In this document: positions 9,388 through 20,424 of the stretch, piece by piece | Position numbering within the stretch: position 1 is the first letter of the stretch | Layout: each line of letters begins with the position of its first letter | Origin: Vesta saturnalis | Taxonomy: Eukaryota; Arthropoda; Insecta; Coleoptera; Lampyridae | Length of the DNA stretch: 64,000 nucleotides | Assembly (NCBI GenBank): GCA_036346205.1 | Contig: JARFJB010001819.1 | Coordinates: 1,489,501 to 1,553,500 of the forward strand | Direction of reading: 5' to 3' | Notes under the pieces: model-generated | Seen by the model: the letters and a program-made list of their open reading frames with translations, nothing else | What the model was told of the DNA's origin: nothing | Database searches by the model: none | Program-made: the position numbers and the translations under genes

Positions 9388-9596
9388 CAAAATTTGAAGT
9401 GTTGGGGGGAGTGGGGGAATTGGAATGAGGGGCAGAAGTGGTGAATCCGGACTCCCCCTCTCCTCAGATAACCGAGTTGCTACCTAAATTAAAAATATCA
9501 TTGTTCACATTAGAAATTCTTCTTTACTTCTATATATAAGTTCCAACATAATCCTTGTTACACCATTAAAATCCTTTTTTTCTACCTTCCAACCTA

Positions 9597-10740
9597 CATA
9601 TACATATGTGGGTATAAAAGGTTATGAAATCGACTTTTTTCACTATCGCTAAATCGAATTATTAGCTCATCTTACAACTTTTGACCAAGTTTCGTCAAGA
9701 TCGGTCATGATGTCTGGATGTCTTATCTGTATGTGCATGCATGTATGTTCATATCCACGATAACTCCAGTAGGTATGTTGGACACTTGGGCCAGACAGTT
9801 GCGTGCGCAACTGCCTGAACCCAAATCCCCCCATGTGGGAGTTACATTATAGGAAGGGGGGTTAAACAGGAATCCGTTTTGAACTGTATTTGAGCTGTAT
9901 TTAAGCTGGTTTGAGCTGGTTTTGAGCTGGTTTGAGCTGTATTTAAGCTGGTTTGAGCTGGTTTTGAGCTGTATTTGAGCTGTTTTGAGCTGTATTTGAG
10001 CTGTTTTGAGCTGTTTTTCAGCTGTATTTGAGCTGGTTTTGAGCTGTATTTAAGCTGGTTTGAGCTGTATTTGAGCTGGTTTTGAGCTGTATTTAAGCTG
10101 TTTTGAGCTGTATTTGAGCTGGTTTTGAGCTGTATTTAAGCTGGTTTGAGCTGTATTTGATCTGTATTTGAACTGTTTTTTTTATCTGTACAGATTCCTG
10201 TTTAACCCCCCTTCCTATAATGTAACTCCCACATGGGGGGATTTGGGTTCAGGCAGTTGCGCACGCAACTGTCTGGCCCAAGTGTCCAACATACCTACTA
10301 ACTCCAGAACGAAAAGACCTACTTGCTTAAAATTTTGTATTTAAGCTTCTTCTCATTTGGAATAGAACTGATTAGATTTTTGGCAGAACTCCAGCGACGG
10401 AGAGGGGGAGTTTCTTAGGGTTATTTTTTTTGTTCTTATCAAAAATAGTTCTAAAACAGTTGCATACTTCCAAGTAATAAAAATACCCACACATAGACCT
10501 TAAACATATATACTAATTATATTCTGTACCTTTTTTTATGCAATGCATACTTTAGCTGCAAAAAATCCTACGGTGAAATTTTAATGTTGGTTCAACTTTT
10601 TTTCAATATCTAAATAACAATTAGTTTCATAAGAAAAGGTGTCAACATTTTTCTTTAACGAATATTTACTTCTACATATCTTCTGTTTATCAAGATCTGT
10701 AATATAACGTAGAGCAAGTCTACAAATAAGTATGAGTGAA
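9597..10740 (+). repeat. Interspersed repeat family A, split by a fold-back insertion
   Basis: Sequence containing AAGATCGGTCATGATGTCTG, a degenerate CACGATAACTCCAG and later ACTGATTAGATTTTTGGCAG recurs at 35,270-35,830 (reverse), 35,860-36,220 (forward, partial) and 41,335-41,580 (with an internal deletion). The 9,769-10,298 element is inserted in its middle. No coding capacity is seen; it looks like a non-autonomous element. Confidence 0.7.
9769..10298. mobile_element. 530-bp fold-back/MITE-like element with phased GAGCTG array
   Basis: Perfect 106-bp terminal inverted repeats (9769-9874 and 10193-10298, starting GTAGGTATGTTGG) flank a core of 28 short units of the form (G/A)AGCTG plus TATTT, GTTT or GTTTT, from 9881 to 10175. 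An exact 8-bp target duplication TAACTCCA lies at 9761-9768 and 10299-10306. Eight-base duplications are typical of hAT and P-type elements; the termini match no class I recognise. The identical arms suggest a recent insertion or ongoing conversion. Within each arm CAGTTGCG and CGCAACTG form a smaller hairpin. Confidence 0.92.
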
Positions 10741-11890
10741 AAAACAATGAATAAACAATAGCATTGGAATCTTTTAAGTTATTTATTATTCTTTATACCA
10801 ACATTTTGTCTTATAACTTCTACATATCTACTAAATTAGTGAAGAAATAAAAATGATCATTTTATTTTATACCTTAAATCTATACACGTCAATGTCTATA
10901 CCCTTTTTTTACTGAACAACAAAAGATATTAGAAAACAAATGCAATAAGTTATATACTTATAACGCTACCTGCACCCCTATAACATCACATTAATTGAAA
11001 GGTCATCTCTCTCTGATTTTCAAGTATACCAAAACCGGATATAGCGGATAATGAACTGCTGTGGTTCTCACAAAAGTAATTGATATATCTTGTAATTTAC
11101 ATACGCTCTTTAATAATAATATAAAAAATATTTCAGCAATAATTAGGAAACTAACGTTCATGTTTTTTTTGCTGTTTTATATATTTAAACAACTTAGATG
11201 TATACATAAATAACGATTAGTACATTATTACACAATTGTTTCTGCATTTTGTAAAAATATGTAACTAATAATACCACATTGCAATTTTATAAGAGGACAG
11301 CATCTACCTTTGAAACAAATAAGATAACTTGCTGTATTCCTTCATTAAGAAACACTACTACAACTGGGTTGACCTTTGTACGTTAAATTTATACAATTAT
11401 AAAAACGATATAAGTACAGGTTTTATCACTCATCGTGAATATATATAGCTACATTCCTTTAGCTTTAACAATTAAAATGAAATTTAAAAAAATTGTGAAC
11501 ATTAATTGCAATTTTTATATAACAAAGAATGTATTTATAGATTATATACGTGCTCTGCAAATACAGTGTTAACGAAATGATGTTATTAGTAATATTACTT
11601 AACATACGCTCTTCATTAATACCAAACAATTTATTATTTACTATTTATTACTTATACTTGCAGTATAATTAGCTAAATAAAATGGTATTGTTTTGCAAGT
11701 CATAGTAAATAAACTAATAAGTATTAAATATTGTTTACAACTCGTAATGCACTAGTTAACGATTACAATTTGTATAAAGGTCACCTGTCTAGACTACATC
11801 CCTGCAATTCGTGTCATATTCGTTTGATTGCTAAAAGTTGTTTATTCCTTTGTATTAAGCATAAATTTTTTTTTAATACTCGTAGTTGAT
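10741..11890. other. AT-rich non-coding stretch
   Basis: No coding frame, RNA gene or clear repeat is recognised. Related phrases such as ACATACGCTCTT recur (11,099 and 11,604), hinting at very old internal duplication. Confidence 0.5.
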
Positions 11891-11915
11891 CTAGGTCACT
11901 GCCAGACACATCTAG

Positions 11916-11966
11916 CCAATCACGAGGCAGTTTAAATCGTTTCAAGGAATCTTTTGGCTATATAAG
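11916..11966 (+). promoter_or_regulatory. CCAAT/TATA promoter-like cluster
   Basis: CCAAT at 11916-11920 and TATATAAG at 11959-11966 are spaced as in an RNA polymerase II promoter, with a predicted start near 11990. No coding exon is recognised downstream before the hairpin at 12,074. It may belong to a solo LTR or to a non-coding transcript; I could not define LTR ends. Confidence 0.35.
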
Positions 11967-12073
11967 AGGTGCATAAAACGCATTTACGTTATGTTCTCGA
12001 GTACTCCAAGTCTATCACATCATTCAAGTATGGCTTGCTGAGACTGGCAATCTAGCTCGAGATCCAACACTTA

Positions 12074-12107
12074 CTTGGGGGTGCAAATCTAACTTTGCAC
12101 CCCCAAG
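12074..12107. other. Perfect 14-bp hairpin with 6-nt loop
   Basis: CTTGGGGGTGCAAA and its exact reverse complement are separated by TCTAAC. It is G/C-rich compared with its surroundings and lies ~85 bases beyond the predicted start of the promoter-like cluster. No T-tract follows. Role unknown. Confidence 0.9.
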
Positions 12108-12179
12108 GCCTTCTCAGCAGCATCCACTTCGAGTAAGTTATACCCGGACCTACTCCGTCGTCGGTAAGCATAATTTACG

Positions 12180-12216
12180 AGTGAATGTGTGAGTGTGTGA
12201 GTGTGAGTGTGTGCTT

Positions 12217-12261
<45 letters not shown>

Positions 12262-12290
12262 AGTGTGTGAGTGTGTGTGTTTGAGTGTGT
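12180..12290. repeat. (GT)n microsatellite with GA interruptions
   Basis: GTGTGAGTGTGT-type repeat including about 20 uninterrupted GT units. It produces spurious His-Thr frames on the opposite strand. Confidence 0.95.
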
Positions 12291-12319
12291 GAGAGCGCTG
12301 AACGGCTTGGTACCACCTG

Positions 12320-12770
12320 TCACACGGTGAATACTGGTGTTCCTCATGTTGAGCACCCCTAACACAACTTTTTTTATGTGTACGATGACGACTCTTTTAT
12401 ATATTATGTGATGAAGTATGTTATGTTGATTCTTTTTTTGTATCTCTTGACTATAGTGTATAGACTAATTATTTCCTGTCAGTCTAGTAGTGTGTTTATC
12501 GCTGCTAACATGTGTAACCTAAACTTTTATAATCCTCAGTATTACAACTGTTTTGATAAAAGCTTATTAACGTATGTACTAAATCAACATGTTTTATTCC
12601 TACAGCAAATCATATATCTGAGTAATACATGTTTCTAATATAATTTATATGTCTTGCTTTCTATATGAATTAAATATATAATTTGTACATGTCTTTCTTT
12701 CTACATGAATTAAATATATTAACATATCGTTTTCTTTTATTTTGGTAAATAAAGTGAGGGTGAGCAAAAA
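12320..12770. other. AT-rich non-coding stretch
   Basis: No supported feature. The 86-codon frame at 12,378 is hydrophobic and AT-driven. Two ~45-base phrases ending GAATTAAATATAT (12,650-12,720) form a small tandem duplication. Confidence 0.45.
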
Positions 12771-13090
12771 AACATACAAGTGGACAAAAAACATACAAGT
12801 GGGAAAAAAACATACAAGTGGGTAAGAATGGCAACCAGGTCACACGGATGTTATTGTAATTGTGGAACATGAACGCGCGTTAGGTCGCACGGATGGCCTT
12901 GTAATTGTGGAACAGGCAAGCGGGGTTTTAAAGTAGGTCTCACGGATGGCCTTGTAATTGTGGAACAGGAAAGCGGGGTTTGTGACCCTCGTTTTGTGGT
13001 AATGATATGTCACACGGATAGCCTTGGAATTGTGGAACAGGAAAGCGGGGTTTGTGACCCTGGTTTTGTGGTAATGATATGCATTTGGGT
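12771..13090. repeat. Two minisatellites: ~20-bp and 72-bp units
   Basis: Three ACATACAAGTGG units lie at 12,771-12,823. From ~12,838 about four copies follow of a 72-bp unit containing CACGGATGGCCTTG, AATTGTGGAACAGGAAAGCG and GACCCTGGTTTTGTGG; two are full length, the others shortened. As 72 is a multiple of three, long repetitive frames appear on both strands, but nothing supports translation. Confidence 0.85.
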
Positions 13091-13231
13091 CACACATTGC
13101 GCTTTTTTGACCTTGGTACGGTGGGGACCTTGGTTTTGTGGCAACCTTGGAAATGTGGGACCTTGGAAATGTGGTGTGTTCCAAAAGTCTCCAATCTTAC
13201 CTACTTGTTATCGTAGACTAAACATCAGAAA

Positions 13232-13893
13232 ATCCTGAAAAAATTATTCGCCGTGAGATACCGTCTCCAAAAGAACATATAGAACCAAGAGAAGCTACAA
13301 CTCCATTTAGTAAGAATACAATTACAGCCGTTGCTGAAGTTCATACAGAAATTCCTAGAAGATATATCTGTTCAACGCAAAAAACATTTGCAGAAAATCC
13401 TGCCAAACTTCAGTTTTCAACTACTGCATCCCCAAACACTAAAGCTACTGTAGAATTTTAGAAGAAATTTCTCCCCTTCCAAACTGCAGTCAAAGAAGAA
13501 TGACAGCAGAAAATGAAAAGCTGAAAAATCTGCAATTCTAACCTCAACTCCTTTTAAAACCCACCTAGAAGAAAACGCTAAGAAAATTACGAAAACAATT
13601 AAGTTTATCTTCGAAGGAAAACGAAAATAAGGTACAAAAAAAATAAGAAAAAAACACAAAAAATAAAAACAAAAGAACTACAGGTGATAACAATATAATA
13701 GAAGAGGTGGTTAAAGACATAAATAAAGAAAGCAATGGTGGCAAAGAACAAAAAGAATATCCTTGCATAATATGTCAAGAGACATTCGATGAACACTGGA
13801 TTAAATGTGACACGTGTCAGAAATGGGCAAACGAAGAATGCGCGGGTGTTGACAATACATCACTTTGTTTATGTCTGCGACTTATGTAAATTT
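13232..13893 (+). pseudogene. 3' fragment of pogo-like transposase with C-terminal zinc finger
   Basis: Scattered in-frame pieces read as the hydrophilic tail of insect pogo/Tigger-type transposases (IPSPKEHIEPREATTPFSKN). A Lys-rich stretch follows, then a Cys-rich finger: YPCIICQETF, WIKCDTCQKWANEECAGV, and CDLC after a one-base shift near 13,865. The DDE core is absent and many stops are present. At least three other pogo-like sequences occur in this window. Confidence 0.6.
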
Positions 13894-14179
13894 AAATAAA
13901 AATCATTAAAATTTATTTCGGTACGCCTTAATTTTTATTTTGAAAGTGTTTGCGTTCATAATTATTTTTAAAATAAAGTTTAGCCTTTCAATTTTCTTAT
14001 ATTACTAGCTGTCCCGGATTACCCACCAATTTTATTACTGTAAAACACAAGACATTTTTAAGTATCGATAATTAATCGCAATTTTAAAATATTTATACTA
14101 CTTTATTCAGAATATTACTGATGTAACTTCCCCTACGTCTAATGACGAATGGATAAACAACAAAATCAATTTAAAAAAC

Positions 14180-15530
14180 GGAAATGGAACGGATTATCTA
14201 CGGCTATGCCACCTCTCCGTCTCCAGCTTCCAATTCCTTCCATTTCAGTTACTTGCAAATTCTATCTATTCTGTACGGACATCACACGCTTCCGCCCCGT
14301 AAAGCATCACACTTTGCACTAAGCTCCTATAAATTCGCTTCTTGGTTTCCTTTTGAATATCTTTCTCCCAAATGAGTGAATTGAGTGCACCGGGCTCTTT
14401 TCGGCGTTTACTGATTCTGTCTTTTATCTCGTTTTTGCTTTTTCCTTTTAAGATAATCCCTAAGTATTTGTATTTTTCCACGCCTTGTATTTCATCATTT
14501 TCTAGAGAAAGGTTTATCGCACTCTTTTTTACTCACTTCTAAGTATTCGCATTTACTCATGTTTATGCTTAGCCCTACCTTTTCGTATCCTAAGTCATCT
14601 CGATCTTCTACTATGCCAACATGCTCATTCGCAAAATACAGACTAGTTAGTGTGTGGTCTCCAACCCTAAGTCCCATATTTCTACATTTATCTGTCCATC
14701 CTTTTAAGGCTCTGTCTAGGTAAATTTTAAGTAAGATTGGTGACAGGCAACAACCTGGTGGTATTGAATGCCTCCGTCAGAGTATGGTCAATTTTTATTT
14801 TGGCAGAATTGTTTCTGTAGTATTCTCTTGTGGCGTGTATCAGGGTAGTTCTTAAGCTTAACTATTCCATTGTTTTCCATAGCTGTATTACAGGTACGCT
14901 GTCATATGCTTTTTCTAAGTCGATCAGTGCAATATGGGTTTCTCTATTCCTCTGTATACGTTTTTCGAAGGATATTTTTAAGGTAAAGGTATTATCAGTC
15001 GTAGGTCTCACTGTTCTAAATCCAGCCTCTTCTGGTTACATTTCTTTTGTATCTGCTTCGATTAAATCCCTAAGGATCCGTGAATATAATCTATCAGTTG
15101 GGATCACTGCGATTCCTCGATCATTTTTCGGATTATCGTTTGGTTCCTTTTTATGTGTTGATGTAATATATGATGTTTTCCACTTCATCGAGATTTTCCC
15201 CTATTTAAACACCTTTCGAATAAATTTTTGTCAGCTTCGGTGGTCCATATCTAATAAGCGCCGGGTAAATTCCTCCAGGTCCTGGAGATTTTCTCAGTTT
15301 GATCGTTTTAATAGCTTGTTTGACGTGGGTACGTTTTAGTACTCTATTTCCGATAGTGTAGATGTTATTGTCCTGTAGAAATACAGATCGACTTTCTTCT
15401 AAGAGTTCTTTAAAATATGTTATCCATTTGTTGTGATAAACTATTCACGTTTGCTCCTCTTTCCGTGTTGTTTTTTGTGATGTTCTATTTCTTTATCCCA
15501 CCAATATGTTTTAGGTGCATTTTCCCTCGT
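14180..15530 (-). pseudogene. Non-LTR retrotransposon reverse transcriptase fragment
   Basis: Reading the - strand from right to left gives a decayed RT in proper order: KTYWWDKEIEHH (~15,510), SPGPGGIYPALIRYG (~15,250), EEAGFRTVRPTTDNTF followed by HIALIDLEKAYDSVP (~14,900-15,050), a degraded YADD site (SLYFANEH, ~14,620) and the C-terminal KYLGIILKG and SLVQSVMLYGAE (~14,280-14,470). The LIDLEKAYDSVP wording suggests an RTE-like or related clade. Stops and shifts throughout. The endonuclease is missing, so it is 5'-truncated. The TTACTAGCTGTCCCGGATTA phrase at ~14,006 may mark the 3' end. Confidence 0.75.
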
Positions 15531-15604
15531 ACTCATGAATTTGAAGAAGTATGGCCTAATGAGATCTGGAAACGTCCGAAGAATCCACTTTCATGCATCA
15601 ACAA

Positions 15605-16350
15605 CGAAATTGGTGTATAAACACAGATTTTGGGCAAAATTTAGCCGAAATAGATACTAACCAACAAGTGACAGAATTTAGTTCTCGGCCATCGAGGCGA
15701 TCAATTTTGTCATCGTCCTAACGAAATCTGTATGTAAACGTATATTTTGATCAATATACGGCCTAAATGCTAACCAACACTCACGAACCTCAGAATTCAG
15801 TACTTGATCAAAAATTAGTGCATAAACGTAGATTTTGGGCAAAATTCAGTCCAAATACTGACTAACAGGTGACCGCGAAATATATGTATTAGCCATCGAG
15901 GCAATCAAGTTACTGTAACCCTGCCGAAATTAGTGTGTAAATATAGATTTTGGGCTATATTCGGCTTAAGTGCTCATCAACACCCAAGTGCCACACAATT
16001 GAATTCTTGATCACCGAAAGAATTCATTTTGCTGCATCTCCAACAAAGTTAGTGTATAAACATAAATTTTGGTCAAAATTTAACCTAAATACTGACCAAC
16101 ATAAATGTCTGACCTCCGAATTTAGTTTTTGATCATCAAGAACATCCATTTGTCCGCGATCGCAGCGAAATTGGTATCTAAACATGGTTTTGAAAAAAGT
16201 TCAGCTCAAATACTGACCAACATGGATGACAGACATTACCTCTTGGCATCGAAGCAAACAATTTTGCCTTGACATTACAGAAATTGGTATTTAAATATAA
16301 ATTTTGGGCAATATTTTGCCTAAATACTAACAAGCGCTCATAAACCACAG
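15605..16350 (+). repeat. Diverged ~117-bp tandem repeat, about six to seven units
   Basis: Units begin with a variant of AAATTGGTGTATAAAC and contain ATTTTGGGCAAAATTTAGCC, TACTAACCAACA and a CATCGAGGCAATCAATTTTG phrase. Unit starts fall near 15,606, 15,722, 15,808, 15,929, 16,045, 16,166 and 16,279. One unit is short. The high divergence indicates an old satellite remnant. Confidence 0.8.
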
Positions 16351-16639
16351 AATGCAGTAATGCGTCTGTCCATAGTTAGGGTGAGAAAAAACTAACTCAT
16401 ATTCAATTAGTGTTTTGGAAGCGACATAGTAGGGAAGGAAAGTTGAACTATACGCAAAAGTGCACGCACTTCATGGATTTACGTTTAAATTTTTTTATTC
16501 GTTCTTTTTACACAAAGCTTTAGTACATAGTGAAGGTGTACACTATGGAAAGAATTATATTTTACTAAATGGAGCCGTGGTCATCAAATAATAAAAAACA
16601 TAATATGCTTGCAATACTTCCTACAGTTTGGGGATAGAC

Positions 16640-17089
16640 TATATTTACATTGTAAAGTCGGATACATAAACCCATAAATCTACATGTACATACAAACCTG
16701 CAAAGGAAATAAAGATTAGAGAACTACTGCGAAGTGAAATACTTACAACTAACATTGTCGATTGGGGAATAGAGAAGCTACAAGAAATTTGCACGGAGAC
16801 CCTACAAAATGTCCACGATAAGCCTAAAAAAACACCAACATATTGGTGGAACAACATTCTAGCAGGCGCTAGGTCTGTATATGTAAAGGGAAAAACTTAC
16901 TCGACTGCTTAGCAAGCAAAGAAATAATGCGAGACGAAGAGCGTGTGCAGTGACGCACGTAAACGCCTAAAAATAATGACTATTAAATCAAAGCAAAAAG
17001 CATTGAGAGACTTACCTGACGACCTAGAAAAAGATGTTTGGGCCCAGGCCTATAAAATTAAGTTTAGAAAACATGGTGCATGCTCTAAG

Positions 17090-17090
<1 letters not shown>
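16640..17090 (+). pseudogene. R1-like LINE fragment (segment before the RT domain)
   Basis: Readable pieces are VDWGIEKLQEIC, TPTYWWNNILA and, after two stops, DARKRLKIMTIKSKQKALRD and VWAQAYKIKF. This matches the linker between endonuclease and RT in R1-type LINEs. It stops at a TA microsatellite. The following part of the same kind of element resumes at 20,425, so the two may be one copy separated by ~3.3 kb. Confidence 0.6.

Positions 17091-17091
<1 letters not shown>

Positions 17092-17131
<40 letters not shown>
17092..17131. repeat. (TA)n microsatellite
   Basis: Perfect TA run at the point where the R1-like fragment ends. Confidence 0.95.
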
Positions 17132-17132
<1 letters not shown>

Positions 17133-17134
<2 letters not shown>

Positions 17135-18243
17135 TTTTTCGAATCTTTTTCGTACAATCAAAAGAAATTTCATTTCACACATGAAAATATTCATGTTAAT
17201 AATTAAATTGTAATTTGTAATTAATAGTTTCAATGTGAAACAGTCTTCGTTGGAATTTGCACAAATTACGCATGCGTTGCGTCCTTGCTAACTTAAATAA
17301 ATGCAGCCTGTCAAAAATTTCACCAAAGGATCTATAATTAGTGAGTACACTTTTGATTTTCTTCAAAGTAAAATTATTATTTTTATAATTACACCTGTTC
17401 ATTGACTTTTCAGATATTGATACGTGTTGTCGCATAAACATTTATACACAATCAAACAAAAAACATAAATACAGGACATCAAAAGAATAATCAATGCAAT
17501 AATTGGGTTATGATAGAAAAATTTAACTCGCATGTGTTGTTGCAATTTCCAGATAATTGTCACATTGGGCTTGGTTCCATATTAACATTGAACGTAGACT
17601 TCTTTCCATGTATCGATGATACTGCCTTGTTGTTGAAAATGGTGCTGCTTAATTTCCATAACTTCATCCAAGTCCACTAACTGGTGATAAATCTTCCTCG
17701 TGGTAAATGCGATGCACTTATGTAATATGCTCATTTACTTTCAGATAAACACTTTTATTTTATTTGTATATTTAAATGTTGATTTAAATATTTAATAATT
17801 TTTCGGATTAAACTTGTATTTTATTCTTATATAAAATTTTATATTTACTTGCACTTTTATTTTAGATGCCGATATTAAGTTAAATTTATTTTATAACCTC
17901 CATCACTTTAAAAAAAAATAAACATCACGTCCAAAATAACTGAAGGATTTTATTGATATAAAAAAAATGCACATCACCCTATGTTTAAACACGATTTCGA
18001 AATGAAACAAATACAATATTATCGACAATTATAATCGGTAACCTTAGTTTTAAATTTTGTTATAGGTTAAAACAATTGTTTCTGAAATCTCAACCCTACG
18101 TTGATCGCGTTTCAAATCCGATAATGTTAACGAAAATTTTAACAAAAGCACTACTAACACTATGACTTGTTAGTCACAAAAAATTACAAAAGCAAGAGAG
18201 AGCAAGAAATCAGCAGCAATTCCTTTTATACTTTTCTGATGGA
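17133..18243. other. Non-coding stretch
   Basis: No supported gene. A short reverse-strand phrase at 17,560-17,720 reads IYHQLVDLDEVMEIKQ and could be a relic of an unidentified transposase. The rest is AT-rich. Confidence 0.4.
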
Positions 18244-18245
18244 TA

Positions 18246-19337
18246 GAGTAAAATCAACATCGGAAGACACCAAGCTGCGCAAAAAAAGTGACGTCAGAGT
18301 GTAAAGCTCAACAAAAAAATATACGTTTGAAAAAATAAAAGTTTAGGTTATGTTACTTCGCGTTTGTTGTTCAAGAATACAATTTTAGATGTAAAATTTT
18401 TGAAATAATCATAAAGTAAAATCATATTTTATTGTCATAGTTACAAAATCTAGTTTTTTTAAAATACATTTGCCAATAACAATTAATCTCCTGATTTTTA
18501 GCCAGATTTAAACATTAGCAAAGCATTATTTATAAAGCCCATTTCACCACCTAAAATAATGATAAATAGCAACATATTTACGTTATAAAATTAAATAAAC
18601 ATGTGTATATAACTGGTCGTGCTGCTTTCCGATAATTAGTGATCGAACGTATATATGCACAATGCAAAGAACGTATTTCATGTCGTTCTATTATAATCTT
18701 ACGACGATCGGATGTTTTTTTCCACCTACACAAAACCCAAGATAAGATATGATTAAAAATTAATCAGTAAACTTACCTGAAGCTCCTTTTTAAAAGTAAA
18801 CTTCTAAATGACGTTTTCTTTCCCGAATAGTTTCGTCATCTTTAATGAGGTTATAAATTCCTTGGAATATTACAAAATAAAACGTTTATCCAACTGCTTT
18901 TTACCTGAATTGATACTTTTAAAGTTTTTGTAATTGTTCCACACAATCTTGCGAGCGTCTTCAGATAACACATGGCGTTTTCTTGCTTGAGGTGCTTGAG
19001 CGTTATGAGATATACTTGCGTCGCACATTATATAAAGAACTAGATTTGGTTACATTAATATAACATGAAATTAATAATTAAAGTAACTTACTTATAAATT
19101 CAATACAGGCAGCGGATAGTTTTAAAATAAACTGTTTTGTAGAATAAGTAATAAACAAATTTGATACGCCGGAAAAACAAAGAGGTTATAAACAAAAGTT
19201 GGCAAACGATCAGCTGGAAAGTAACGTTTTTAGAGCGCACAGTACTAATATCTGTGTCATTTTCCAATCATTACTGCATCTTTATCTAATTTAAAAATGC
19301 GTTTCTGCGCTGGTGTCTTCCGATTTTGATTTTACTC
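18246..19337. mobile_element. 1.09-kb Tc1/mariner-like transposon with TA target duplication
   Basis: Inverted ends starting GAGTAAAATC and containing TCGGAAGACACC (18,246 onward and 19,337 backward, about 28-37 bp with a few mismatches) are flanked on both sides by TA (18,244-18,245 and 19,338-19,339). Inside on the - strand is the start of a spliced helix-turn-helix transposase-like gene but no DDE core, so this is an internally deleted derivative. Confidence 0.8.
18790..19028 (-). pseudogene. 5' exons of transposase-like gene inside the 1.09-kb element
   Basis: Exon 1 runs from ATG 19,028 to 18,905 (MCDASISHNAQ...ARKRHVLSEDARKIVWNNYK). A 44-bp GT-AG intron (18,861-18,904) leads in frame into exon 2 (GIYNLIKDDETIRERKRHLE), which stops at 18,790-18,792. 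A further donor-like CAG|GTAAG lies just beyond the stop, so the stop may be a lesion within exon 2. The 'LSEDARKIV..NYK' helix-turn-helix start is shared by an insect family of IS630/Tc1-type transposase-like proteins; a second member lies at 55,213. Confidence 0.5.
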
Positions 19338-19339
19338 TA

Positions 19340-20424
19340 CCAAATTTTCAATTTTTTTTCTACATTACACACAAAATATCCTAGCATCTGATTGGTCTAA
19401 ACAAAAATGTTAAATTAACTAAAACAAATTATGCGATGACTTTTCAAATCAATTCGGATTTGCTTTTTAAATACATTTTTGAAATCAAAGCAACTTTCTG
19501 CATAAAAAGCCACCTCACATGCCATACTTCTCTTCAAGAATTTACATTTTGACAAACTAATACCTAAATTTACTAATATCTAACAAATTTTATATTTTAT
19601 AACTAAACTAATTACATATTCAAATTCTACATAAAAAAACTGTATAAAGATACACCTATTTCAACCCATTTTACCTAGTTTTAACAAAATTTCTACTTCA
19701 TACCTTAATTTTAGGTAGTTAACCCAACTTTTCTAATTTTATGTTTAGATTACATATTTACTGTTAATTTCTTTGTGAAAATGAGGGAAACTATTATACG
19801 CTTTTATAATTTATTCTGAACTTATCTTATCCTATAAAAACTATAAATTTGTAAAATTCTTAAATATAGTACTTAACCTAACTTTATATAATTTATTTTT
19901 AACTTGCGTTGTAAACGTCTATATCACTTGAAATGTTTATCTAATACGTTCTTATATATGTCTCTAACACAATCATTGTTTATTTGTACTCCATAGTTCA
20001 TAATTTTTGTCTTTTCACACTTCCATATTGTGAACACATTTTGTAAATTTTTGTATACAAATTGTATTTATATTGTAAATATCACATGGCACAAATGTTG
20101 TTCATGTTCTTAGCTATGTTTCTAAGTCACTACCACTTCTTATGTACTTTTTAAACACTTTGTCTGTGATTTAGCAATACCTATACTGTCTTCGTACCAT
20201 AACCCTTTTTTATAGTTTGCAGAGTTTATGCACTGTACCTATTACTATACATGTTCTACACATTAGAATTATCGTACTTCATGTAATCAATATCTGTTAC
20301 GTGTTTAAATTGCTTAAATAAATTGATTTAAATGTGAAATTACCTATATATCTTAAACGAAACCAAACGTACACACCAATATGAATAGTGTTGACCTTTC
20401 TCACATACTACTGGTATAGCTCAT
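19340..20424. other. AT-rich non-coding stretch
   Basis: Nothing recognised. Low-complexity TTAAA/TTTAT text, no open frame of note. Confidence 0.45.

Noticed and set aside
12089..13238. Several His/Thr-rich or repetitive frames
   Set aside because: They arise from GT repeats and the 72-bp minisatellite; no start context, no conserved domain.
14830..15339. 169-codon + strand frame
   Set aside because: Shadow of the - strand RT fragment, whose motifs are in the right order.
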